This document shows, one piece after another, positions 6,927-14,835 of a stretch of DNA of 64,000 nt. The notes beneath the pieces are model-generated. The model was not told where the DNA came from. It saw nothing but the letters and a program-made list of their open reading frames with translations, and made no database searches. The stretch is from contig NBBL01000003.1 in assembly GCA_002892395.1 (NCBI GenBank), positions 1 through 64,000 on the forward strand, given 5' to 3'. The stretch's first letter is position 1; each line of letters starts with the position of its first letter. This DNA is from Lachnospiraceae bacterium. Its GTDB lineage: Bacteria > Bacillota > Clostridia > Lachnospirales > Lachnospiraceae. The position numbers and the translations under genes are program-made.

Positions 6927-9475
6927 AAAGTTGAAAGCAAAAGCGTTTTTGCACCGTTGCTTGAAACTATAGAGCGTTCAAGTTCGTCAATGGACGCGAT
7001 AACCTCATTTCCGATTTCTTCAGTCACAGCGCGGTTTTTGGGAACCGGAATAGGAATATCTGCAATAATATCAGGTTCTAAGTGTTCCTGATTGGTTCCG
7101 TAGGCATTTTTTAACATCAAACTTTGTCCTAATTCGCTTTGAAGGAACTCATACAAATAGCCCCGTAATGGCAAGTCGTCCACAACAATACGAATTAGAT
7201 TATTTGTTGCAACGTGTCCATCATGCTGTGATAAAGCATATGTTACCCGTCCAAGCGTTCCCGAATCAGAAACCAAAATGTAGCCTTTGAATATAGTCAA
7301 AGCGTCAAGTTGCTTTTTCACTTGCACATTCGCTTTTGAACTATCCAGATATTTCACATTATCGCTATTCAGTTGCGTCAATGCTGTACCTGTAAAATAT
7401 TTACGGATAGTAGGCCCTGATGTAACGCCAAAATCAGCATAAGGACGCTTGAAGCGCGGTCCATTATAGACGCGAGCCAAATCGCCTAACCGATGGATTT
7501 CAAAATCGTCGCTTTCTCCTAACGTAATTACTTTGCGAAAAGCGGCGTTATGTTGTGGCAAGTAATGCACAGGGTTCAGGGATAAAGCATAAGAATCTAA
7601 GTCAGAAAAAGCTATTGTATATCTGAATTCACTTTCAACTAATGTCCCGTTCTTGAATTCCAGATAGCTTTCTGCAATTTCAGATAAATCCTCATCTAAA
7701 ATATGCTGACCATTACGAATGACCGGGTTCCCTTCAGCGTCTTTTTTGAATATAGCTTCACCACGGCTTGTCTGACCGACTTTATTTGAAATTGCCATAA
7801 AGATACGATAATCCTGCAAAACATGCTGTTGCTTTCTTAAAAATATAACAGACGCCTTAGAGCCGCAGAACGGTTCAAATGTATCTTCATGCAGATTTAT
7901 CACGGCAAGAATCTGTGCTTGACTGCAAATCATCTTTCTTATTGCAAGAGCTTCACGATTGTCAAGTTGTCCCTTTGCCATTACAATGCCAATGATACCG
8001 CCTTCTTTTACCCACGATAGGCACTTTTCAAGGAATAGCAATTCCGGGGCGATACCTTGCCTATCATTCAGCTTGTCAGAATAAACAATATCACCGCTGT
8101 TTGAAACTTCCCATTGATGACCGTTTTTGTATTGTGAAAGAATGTTCGGTTCTTTTATTCGCAAATCGTGCCCCGAGCCAAAAGGCGGGTTAGTTAAAAT
8201 GATATTAGGCTTTTCAATTCCGCACAGTTCATTGAACCTTGCAGAAAGTTTTGAAACCGCATCAAGGCTATTTGCGTGTTCTATTCCCCCGTGTCCGTCT
8301 TTACCCAAAAGCATATTTGCCTTTGCGATTTTTACAAGCTTAGGGGAAATATCAACGCCAAAAAGCTGATGGACGACATTTCTTTTCAATATTTCTTTAG
8401 AGTTTGCAGACCTTGACGAATTATCTATATTATCAAAAATATAGTTCATTGCCGTCAAGATAAACCCACCACTACCACAAGCAGGGTCAAGGATAATATC
8501 CCTTTCCGTGGGAGTCGCTATTTTTACCATCATATTAACAACAAGCCTATTTGTAAAATATTGTCCGCGTTCGCCTTTTAAGTGTGACGCTACATATATT
8601 TCATAAGCCGTGCCTATAACATCATGCGACGAATCCATAAATGAATATTGTTGTAGTTGTGAAATAACAACTGCTAACTGTGCATTAGAAGCGGTTATTT
8701 CCTCTGTCGGTGAAAAAACGTCTGTATATCTGTCACGAACAGCATTGAAAAGGCGGCGAACACGATCGCAAGCCGCATTTCTTGCTTTTTCGTTTTTGGA
8801 TTCTTCCGGCGTAATATGGAAATCGCATTCATCTTTTGCACTTGCTTCATCCTCAATTTTGGATAGGATAATGCGAACCATATCGAGAGCTATATCTTCT
8901 GAATCTATGCCGGAGCGATATATAGCATTATGGCAACGACGAAAAGCTAATTTTAAGTCAACCGGGACTATCAAATCACTTTTTTTGTATTTGCCGATAC
9001 TATCCCAAGCCTGCTCATATTTGGGAATTCCCAACCATGAAATGATATTACCCGTTTCTACTTCTTTACGATAAAAATCAATCTTATTTCCGTTAGTCCA
9101 GAATCCGCCTTGAGCAGATGAAGCGCTCATATATGAATCTAATTGCCCGTCAGAATCAAGAATTGTAGGGGCTTTTACTTCTGCAATAAGATAAATTTCC
9201 CCCTGATTGTTGCTTGCACAAGCAGCGGCGTTGTTATAAACAACAATATCAGCGCGTTTAACTTCACGCCCTATGTTTATACTTCTTTCAAGACCAATAT
9301 TCGCAGCAGGATACCCAAATTCGCAATGAAGAATTTGGGTCATTTTCTGTCTAATGCGTTCTTCTGGAGTGTTCGGGCGGCGTGTTTCGTTGTCAAGATA
9401 ATCAATTATCTTGCCCTGTGCGTCAAGAGTTATCTGAAACTCTTGTGCCTCAACCCAACTGTCAAACTCTGCCAT
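6917..9475 (-). CDS. Single-chain restriction-modification enzyme (type IIG-like): nuclease, N6-adenine methylase, specificity domain
   Basis: The 852-residue protein joins three activities. Residues 1-150 resemble the HsdR N-terminal nuclease domain, with a PD-(D/E)XK site: ADIVVY (Asp76) and IAEVKAP (Glu99, Lys101). Residues about 270-600 are an N6-adenine methylase of HsdM type, with the SAM motif DPACGSGGF (330-338) and catalytic NPPFGSG (429-435). Residues about 640-852 resemble one HsdS target-recognition domain and end in a helical segment (NEVIASIDELERSI). One polypeptide could thus recognise, methylate and cut DNA. No separate hsdR, hsdM or hsdS is nearby. It has its own promoter at 9515-9543 and sits in the mobile region beside a recombinase remnant. 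Confidence 0.85.
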   Translation of the reverse strand: MAEFDSWVEAQEFQITLDAQGKIIDYLDNETRRPNTPEERIRQKMTQILHCEFGYPAANIGLERSINIGREVKRADIVVYNNAAACASNNQGEIYLIAEVKAPTILDSDGQLDSYMSASSAQGGFWTNGNKIDFYRKEVETGNIISWLGIPKYEQAWDSIGKYKKSDLIVPVDLKLAFRRCHNAIYRSGIDSEDIALDMVRIILSKIEDEASAKDECDFHITPEESKNEKARNAACDRVRRLFNAVRDRYTDVFSPTEEITASNAQLAVVISQLQQYSFMDSSHDVIGTAYEIYVASHLKGERGQYFTNRLVVNMMVKIATPTERDIILDPACGSGGFILTAMNYIFDNIDNSSRSANSKEILKRNVVHQLFGVDISPKLVKIAKANMLLGKDGHGGIEHANSLDAVSKLSARFNELCGIEKPNIILTNPPFGSGHDLRIKEPNILSQYKNGHQWEVSNSGDIVYSDKLNDRQGIAPELLFLEKCLSWVKEGGIIGIVMAKGQLDNREALAIRKMICSQAQILAVINLHEDTFEPFCGSKASVIFLRKQQHVLQDYRIFMAISNKVGQTSRGEAIFKKDAEGNPVIRNGQHILDEDLSEIAESYLEFKNGTLVESEFRYTIAFSDLDSYALSLNPVHYLPQHNAAFRKVITLGESDDFEIHRLGDLARVYNGPRFKRPYADFGVTSGPTIRKYFTGTALTQLNSDNVKYLDSSKANVQVKKQLDALTIFKGYILVSDSGTLGRVTYALSQHDGHVATNNLIRIVVDDLPLRGYLYEFLQSELGQSLMLKNAYGTNQEHLEPDIIADIPIPVPKNRAVTEEIGNEVIASIDELERSIVSSNGAKTLLLSTLGE

Positions 9476-9514
9476 AGAAAAGCCCCTTTTCCGAATTATC
9501 GTATAAATTTTATA

Positions 9515-9543
9515 ATTATAGCACTTTCTCTAAAATATCGCAA
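9515..9543 (-). promoter_or_regulatory. Promoter of the restriction-modification gene
   Basis: On the minus strand TTGCGA (9543-9538) is followed after 17 bp by a perfect TATAAT (9520-9515). The predicted transcript would start about 30 bp upstream of the ATG at 9475, which has AAAAGGGG as ribosome binding site. Confidence 0.75.
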
Positions 9544-9580
9544 TATGGCAGAGAAAATATTCTGTTCCCTAAAATATCGC
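9530..9580. repeat. Pair of 12-bp direct repeats over the promoter
   Basis: CTAAAATATCGC occurs at 9530-9541 and again at 9569-9580, 39 bp apart. The first copy overlaps the -35 box of the restriction-modification promoter. The placement fits an operator pair for a regulator of the enzyme's expression, though no controller gene is visible. Confidence 0.6.
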
Positions 9581-9689
9581 TCATACGTCTTTCTGTCGCT
9601 TATCGTCCACTATCTTTTAGTATCTGTTTGTAGATTTAAGCGACAAACAAGCGACAAACCGGCGTAGTAAAACGACCAAAGCCCTTGAT

Positions 9690-10106
9690 TTATAAGGATT
9701 TTAGCTGTTTTTTAATGTATTTTCTTTCAAAAATAATTCTTTTTCCTGCTGCACGAATCTTCCGGATAGCTTCCAGACATTCCTGTGTATCACGTCCAAA
9801 TCGGCTGATGCTTTTTGTAAGAATAATATCAATGCTCTCGTTCTCACATTCACTTATCATCCTATTGAATTCGGTTCTAGATGTTCCTGTTTTAGCAGAA
9901 GTAACATCTAAAAAAATACCTGCTACAAACCAAGTCCTATGAGCTGATGCCAATCTAGTAAGTCCTGATACTTGTGTAGCCAAGCTCTCCATTTGTTCCT
10001 TACGGTTCGTACTCACACGAGCATAGATACCAACAGCATAATCCTTAATCACTCTCCGAGGTTGTATCACTGTTATATTTTCAGGAATTCTATTTAGTTC
10101 ATCCAA
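9690..10106 (-). pseudogene. Serine recombinase, truncated after the catalytic domain
   Basis: The 138-residue frame contains the catalytic core of a large serine recombinase: GIYARVSTN (nucleophile Ser at about 33), SLATQVSGL, GTSRTEFNRMI and IILTKSISRFGRDTQECLE. It stops at KRIIFERKYIKKQLKSL. Full-length members of this family have about 500 residues with a DNA-binding region and coiled coil after this point; none of that is present. It is probably inactive, but it marks the end of a former integrative element. Such recombinases can integrate at specific chromosomal genes, and the rlmD 3' end is only 300 bp away. Confidence 0.8.
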
Positions 10107-10154
10107 ACTCGAGTCCCATTTTAGTATAATTAAATCATTTATTTAGCATAATGA

Positions 10155-10441
10155 TTATTAGTCTATTCTCGTAATTCTTAATCAAAAAAATTTGACAGTA
10201 GTTCTATTCTCTCCATACACTAAAAAGCCTCTTTGACAATAGTCCTATAGTCTCGGCACGAGAAAAAAGTAGTTTTATAGTCACAACCACCTATTTCCAG
10301 TGGTCAGAACTATTATCAAACGCTCTAAAATCATAATGTAAACCCGCTGTCCAAACCTATGTATTTTTCTCTAAATCCTTTGATTTCAAGGCTTTTCTAT
10401 ACTTTTTCTTCTTACTTTCTTGACAGTAGAACCATCGTCTC
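10155..10441. repeat. Cluster of rlmD 3'-end-like sequences (stacked integration scars)
   Basis: The 305 bp between the recombinase remnant and rlmD contain no gene but several versions of one sequence: TTGACAGTAGTTCTATTCTC (10192-10211), TTGACAATAGTCCTATAGTC (from 10233), GTAGTTTTATAGTCAC (about 10268-10283), and the true rlmD end TTGACAGTAGAACCATCGTC (from 10420). A partial inverted copy is AGAACTATTATCAA (about 10307). On the minus strand two of them read MERIELLSN and ETIGLLSKR, aligned to the real VETMVLLSRK. They look like remains of successive integrations at the 3' end of rlmD. Confidence 0.5.
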
Positions 10442-11572
10442 CACATGTTCCGTCAGCGGAAACTGATCCACCGGGATGATGACTTCCGCTTTGTAACGAT
10501 ACCTTTTAAAGATTCTAAGATCACGCGCCAGAGTCTCCGGGTTACAGGAGATATAGACAATCCGGGACGGCCTTACGCCACAGGCACTCTCAATAAATGC
10601 TTCCGTGCTCCCCGTTCGGGGCGGATCCATGAAGATCACGTCGATCCGTTTTCCGGTGCGGGACAGATCGTCCAGAAATACGCCGGCGTCATTGGCATAA
10701 AAGCTGATATTGTCGATTTGATTTTGCCTTGCGTTGACCTTGGCGTCACGAACTGCATCCCCATTCAATTCCACGCCGATCACCTCTCCTGCGAATTGAC
10801 TGGCTATCATGCCGATGGTTCCCACACCGCAGTAGGCATCCAGAACAATTTCTGTTTTCTTCAAGCCTGCCAGTGCAAGCGCTGTCTGGTACAGGCGTTC
10901 CGTCTGCACCGGATTTACCTGATAAAAGGAGCCGGAGGAAATGCGGAAGCGAAGTCCGCACAGCACATCTTCGATGTAGCCCTTCCCAAAGAGAACCTTC
11001 TCTCTTGGTCCCAGCACCATGCTGGTTCTTTGCGGATTGATGTTTTGAATGACAGTGGTGATCTCCGGACACCGCTCCCGCAGCGCTTTGACAAAATTTT
11101 TTGCCGATGGAAGAATCGGTGACACCGTCACCAGCACAACCATAATTTCTCCCGTTCGATGTGCAGTGCGTATCATCACATGTCTCAGCAGTCCGTAACC
11201 GGTGGCTTCATCATAGGCCTTCAGCTTAAACGAGATGCAGAGCTTCCGGATGATGTGGGTCACTCGATCCGCTTCTCGATTCTGGATCAGACAGTGATCA
11301 ATCGGCACAATTTTATGGGTGGACTGCTCATAGATTCCCATTATCGTTTTTCCGTTTCGAAAGCCAAAGGAGGCTGTCACCTTGTTTCGGTAATACAGCG
11401 GCTCTTCTGCCCCGACTATGGGTTGAACCGGACCGAAGGCTCCAAGGAGCCTTCGCACTCTTTTTTCTTTGATGCCAAGCTGCTCGGCATAGGGAAGCTC
11501 ACTGTACTGACAGCCGCCACACCGTTTTCGATGGGTGCAGTTTGCTGTCTTGACAGGAGGCCCAGGTTTCAT
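10412..11572 (-). CDS. rlmD: 23S rRNA (uracil-5-)-methyltransferase RlmD/RumA
   Basis: The enzyme methylates uracil C5 in 23S rRNA. An iron-sulphur cluster motif is visible (CTHRKRCGGC plus a later HC). The SAM-binding domain has LDAYCGVGTIG, the acidic MDPPRTGS, the catalytic Cys in YISCNPETLARDL, and QFPLTEHVETMVLL near the end. The TRAM domain found in many relatives is absent. The frame is open to 11710, overlapping the upstream gene. I chose ATG 11572, 62 bp after that gene's stop and close to the conserved part; 11665 or 11710 are possible. Its 3' end is the apparent integration site of the accessory region. Confidence 0.9.
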   Translation of the reverse strand: MKPGPPVKTANCTHRKRCGGCQYSELPYAEQLGIKEKRVRRLLGAFGPVQPIVGAEEPLYYRNKVTASFGFRNGKTIMGIYEQSTHKIVPIDHCLIQNREADRVTHIIRKLCISFKLKAYDEATGYGLLRHVMIRTAHRTGEIMVVLVTVSPILPSAKNFVKALRERCPEITTVIQNINPQRTSMVLGPREKVLFGKGYIEDVLCGLRFRISSGSFYQVNPVQTERLYQTALALAGLKKTEIVLDAYCGVGTIGMIASQFAGEVIGVELNGDAVRDAKVNARQNQIDNISFYANDAGVFLDDLSRTGKRIDVIFMDPPRTGSTEAFIESACGVRPSRIVYISCNPETLARDLRIFKRYRYKAEVIIPVDQFPLTEHVETMVLLSRK

Positions 11573-11636
11573 TTTCTTCTCTTCTTCCACGGCGCCGATC
11601 CGCAAAGAGTCGAGCGGATCCTTCCCTTCTCTCTTT

Positions 11637-13484
11637 TTACTTCCGCTTTTCCCGCTTTCTGTCATCCTTCTTTTTTCGTTTCCCGCTTCGCTTGATTTTC
11701 CCGGTCTCATCCTTCAGCCAGTCTCTCTCTTTCTGATTTAGCAACGGCCCAATTGTCTTTCGAACCGCTTTCTGATAGTCATTAAAATATTTGATATCCT
11801 CATCCGACATGAGTCCCAAATCCAAGGGGCGCGGGTCCAACGGCGCCATGGTCAAGGTCTCAAAGCGATAAAATCCTCCGTACACCTCATGGGGCACACA
11901 AAGAATCAGGTTTTCCATGCGCACGCCATGACTGCCCGCCACATAAATTCCCGGCTCATCACTGGTCACCATGCCGGGAACAAAGGGACGATCCCGCCGG
12001 GCATCCAAGCTGGGCCGAAACCGCACCGATACCGGCGGTTCATGTACTGTGTTCAGCGCACCGACTCCGTGCCCGGTTCCGTGCTTAAAGTCCCGCCCCA
12101 GCTTCCACATTTCCTGACGCGCATAGGTGTCCAGGTTGGTTCCCCTGGCTCCGAACGGAAAAACTGCGTGCATCAGCCGCAGCATCCCAATAACAGCGAG
12201 TGTGTAATCCTGCCGCTCTTCTGCCGTTGTTTCGCCCAGCGAAACAGTGCGGGTAATGTCCGTGGTTCCGTCCAAATACTGCGCCCCCGAATCCACAAGG
12301 TAAAGTCCCCCGGATCGCAGATACGTCTCATTTTCAGCCCCTGCCTTCGCCTGATAATGCGGCAGTGCCCCGTTCTCTCCATATGCCGAAATGGTGGGAA
12401 AACTCAGCGAGACATACCGTTCATCGGAGGCCCGAAGCGAATCCAGATAATCGGAAGCTGCCCTCTCTGTCATGTCCTCCGCTGCCTCTACCCTGATCCT
12501 TTGATGCAGCCAGTACAGAAACTTGGTCACATAAACACCGTCCCGTATATGACAACGCCTCATTCCCTCTGCTTCTGTCGGATTCTTGACCGCCTTCCAC
12601 AAAGACAGCGGGCTCACGCAATCCACAATGTCATTTTTTTCCGAAATCATTGTGTTCACCGCGTCGCTGAGTGTGGCACGATCCACGAGAATACGCTGAT
12701 TTTCCAGCTTGTTTGCCGCCTCAAAAAACTGTGTGTACGGTTTTGCCGAAATATGCTGACGCTTCAGGTAGCGAAATCCTTCCTCGGAAAGGGCTTCCTT
12801 CTGAACATACAGTCCGCAGGATGTTTGCTTCACGATGAGATAGGAGAGAAAAAGCGGGTTGCAGGCGATATCGCTTCCCCTTAGATTTGTGAGCCATGCT
12901 GTTTCATCCAGCGCCTCTGTCAAAAACACGCTGCAATGCTGCCGCCTCATTTCTTCGCGGATTCGCTTCAGCTTCTCCGCTGCCGATACCCCTGCATACT
13001 GCATTTCATGCTGCCAGATGGGCTGGCAGCTCCGCTTCGGGCGCGCCTTCCACACCTGCTCAACCAAGTCCTGTTCTGTTTGAAGCGACGCCTTTTTTTC
13101 TTTTACAATCTGTCGCAGCTCCGCTCCCAGCGGGGCCCGGAGAAGGGGTGCATAGTACCCGAGCGTGTCATGCTCTGTCAGTCTTTTCTTAAGGAACTCC
13201 CCCACCGAAGGAACCTCCGGCTCTCCCAGCTTCATCAGACGCACACCGCTGTTTCTCAGCTCCTGCTCCGCCTGAACAAAATAACGCCCGTCCGTCCAGA
13301 GAAATGCATCGTTTTCCAAAATCAGGAGAATGCAGGAATCTCCCGTGAAGCCGCTAAGATAAGAAACCACCTGGTCCCGGGCTCCGATGTACTCGCTTCC
13401 GTGGGCATCGGAACAAGGTGCGCACCATACGGTAATCCGGTGCTGCTTCATCACACTTCGAAATGCCGTTAATTCTGCTCTCAT
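11637..13484 (-). CDS. M24 family Xaa-Pro aminopeptidase
   Basis: This cytoplasmic enzyme of about 615 residues has the three-part layout of long aminopeptidase P proteins: two creatinase N-like domains (HGSEYIGARDQVVSYLSGFTG near the start), then a pita-bread catalytic domain. The metal ligands are seen in order: YLVDSGAQYLDGTTDITRT (two Asp), HGTGHGVGALN (His), DEPGIYVAGSHGVRMEN (two Glu). It removes N-terminal residues preceding proline. The start is ATG 13484, with GGGGAG upstream; the frame is open further but without a better site. The C terminus is a basic Lys/Arg tail (about 30 residues). It precedes rlmD and follows a HAD phosphatase on the same strand. Confidence 0.9.
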   Translation of the reverse strand: MRAELTAFRSVMKQHRITVWCAPCSDAHGSEYIGARDQVVSYLSGFTGDSCILLILENDAFLWTDGRYFVQAEQELRNSGVRLMKLGEPEVPSVGEFLKKRLTEHDTLGYYAPLLRAPLGAELRQIVKEKKASLQTEQDLVEQVWKARPKRSCQPIWQHEMQYAGVSAAEKLKRIREEMRRQHCSVFLTEALDETAWLTNLRGSDIACNPLFLSYLIVKQTSCGLYVQKEALSEEGFRYLKRQHISAKPYTQFFEAANKLENQRILVDRATLSDAVNTMISEKNDIVDCVSPLSLWKAVKNPTEAEGMRRCHIRDGVYVTKFLYWLHQRIRVEAAEDMTERAASDYLDSLRASDERYVSLSFPTISAYGENGALPHYQAKAGAENETYLRSGGLYLVDSGAQYLDGTTDITRTVSLGETTAEERQDYTLAVIGMLRLMHAVFPFGARGTNLDTYARQEMWKLGRDFKHGTGHGVGALNTVHEPPVSVRFRPSLDARRDRPFVPGMVTSDEPGIYVAGSHGVRMENLILCVPHEVYGGFYRFETLTMAPLDPRPLDLGLMSDEDIKYFNDYQKAVRKTIGPLLNQKERDWLKDETGKIKRSGKRKKKDDRKREKRK

Positions 13485-13582
13485 CGCATCTCCCCGCTTT
13501 CTTTTTTCTGATATTCCAATCCGTAGCTTTCGCTGTTGCGTCAGGAGCATGGTCCCTTCGCCCCCGGAGTCATTTCCTTCTT

Positions 13583-14365
13583 CTAGATCAGCTTATAATG
13601 GCGGCAGGCATTCCAGATCCCGTCCTCCGTGATATCAGTGGTGATATAATCTGCAATCGCTTTAAGCTCCGCTCTTGCGTTTCCCATGGCAATGCCTACC
13701 GCTGCCTCCTCAATGATCTCCATGTCATTCATGGAATCCCCAAAGGCGAAGCTGTCTCGCATATCGAGTCCGTAGTGCGCACAAAGCCGTCTCAAACCCT
13801 CCGCCTTGCTGAGCCCCTTCTCCACCACATCGGCCCCGTAGTCGATGGAAAACATGCGAAGCGAAACCTCCGGAAACGCGCGCTCCATTGCTTCCGCTTC
13901 TTTTGTGCTTCCGATAAAGCTCACGGTTCGAACCGGAAGCGACAATAGCTCCATCGGGTCCCGGAACTGCCTGCCGCATTCTCCCCAGCGGTGGAGCTCC
14001 GCCTCCCGTACCCGCTCCGGACAAACATAATAATCATCGTTTCCCAGGGTGACGCCCAGACCCACACCTTGGGCGTCTGCGTATGCCATCATCCGCTTCA
14101 GCAGTGTTTTATCGATGTAGTGTTCAAACAGGAGCTCCCCCCCCGCTATGATTTTTGCCCCGTTTTGATCCACCCGTGCATCCGGCCTAAGCACCTCAAG
14201 AAACGGCTTACTGAAGGGATTGTCCATGTCTCTTCCCGTTGCGAGGACAATGAGATGCCCGTTTTCCCGGAGTAAATCCAAGGCCTTCAAGGCACTTGCG
14301 GGAATCGTTCCTGTCCCGTGATCATAAAGAGTCTTATCAAAGTCAAAGCTCACGATCTTTTGCAT
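13583..14365 (-). CDS. Cof-type HAD family phosphatase
   Basis: The protein has about 260 residues with the HAD motifs: FDFDKTLYD at the N terminus (nucleophile and acid Asp), ATGRD (motif II), the Lys region around VEKGLSKAEGLRRL, and FGDSMNDMEIIEEA (motif IV). An insertion cap of C2 type lies between motifs II and III, as in Cof/YidA phosphatases acting on sugar phosphates or similar small molecules. The substrate cannot be told. Start ATG 14365 was chosen because CAGGAACA precedes it and the first motif follows at once. An unusual 20-bp palindrome lies about 190 bp upstream. Confidence 0.88.
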   Translation of the reverse strand: MQKIVSFDFDKTLYDHGTGTIPASALKALDLLRENGHLIVLATGRDMDNPFSKPFLEVLRPDARVDQNGAKIIAGGELLFEHYIDKTLLKRMMAYADAQGVGLGVTLGNDDYYVCPERVREAELHRWGECGRQFRDPMELLSLPVRTVSFIGSTKEAEAMERAFPEVSLRMFSIDYGADVVEKGLSKAEGLRRLCAHYGLDMRDSFAFGDSMNDMEIIEEAAVGIAMGNARAELKAIADYITTDITEDGIWNACRHYKLI

Positions 14366-14625
14366 GTTCTGTTCCTGCCCTATTCCTGTATCCATGGTTC
14401 CCGGAATGTACGCTGCATCCGGAGCCCATTGCTTCCAAACAATCAACTTCTCTGTTATTTTAGCACAAACCCCGGAACATGGATATCAGAAGGGCGGATC
14501 GAAGGCCTCCCCAATCCGCGGGAGGAATCCTTTCGAACCGCTCTTCCAATCCGTTTGTCACAGGTGTGACAAATGCACCGTTTTTTTGCACCGGAATCCC
14601 GCTCCGGTATGCGGGAAAGCCGCAT
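14366..14625. other. Interval between the HAD gene and the tRNA terminator
   Basis: No gene is seen. A perfect palindrome at 14554-14573 (TTTGTCACA, GG, TGTGACAAA) has the form TGTCA-N6-TGACA. It is followed on the plus strand by TGCACCG and seven T, so it could be an operator or a hairpin. A second GC-rich inverted repeat (CCCGC/GCGGG) lies at about 14598-14616. Confidence 0.5.
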
Positions 14626-14681
14626 AAAAAAGCCTCGTAAATCCGCCATTTTTCTGATAAAACGGCTTATTCACGAGGCTT
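14626..14681 (-). terminator. Terminator downstream of tRNA-Pro
   Basis: On the minus strand AGCCTCGT (14680-14673) pairs with ACGAGGC (14638-14632), with a further inner stem, followed by TTTTTT. It ends the tRNA transcript. Confidence 0.75.
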
Positions 14682-14688
14682 GCCTGCC

Positions 14689-14763
14689 TCGGGGCAACAG
14701 GATTTGAACCTGCGGCCTCACGGCCCCCAGCCGTGCGCTCTAGCCAAACTGAGCCATGCCCCG
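14689..14763 (-). tRNA. tRNA-Pro (anticodon GGG)
   Basis: The minus strand folds as a tRNA. The acceptor stem is CGGGGCA with TGCCCCG and discriminator A; the anticodon arm is CACGG-CTGGGGG-CCGTG with anticodon GGG; the T arm contains GGTTCAAATCC. CCA is not encoded. A promoter and a terminator flank it, so it is a single-gene unit. Confidence 0.92.
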
Positions 14764-14776
14764 AAATGCAAGCTCT

Positions 14777-14804
14777 ATTATAGCAAAGGAACAAAAAAAA
14801 GCAA
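14777..14804 (-). promoter_or_regulatory. Promoter of tRNA-Pro
   Basis: On the minus strand TTGCTT (14804-14799), a 16-bp spacer and TATAAT (14782-14777) lie just upstream of the mature tRNA 5' end at 14763. Confidence 0.65.
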
Positions 14805-14835
14805 GACAAAAATCAATCCCGACTGTAAACTTCAC

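Noticed and set aside
9590-9665. Possible small operator repeats (AGCGACAAAC twice)
   Set aside because: Two short copies in AT-rich sequence with no promoter nearby; too weak to claim.
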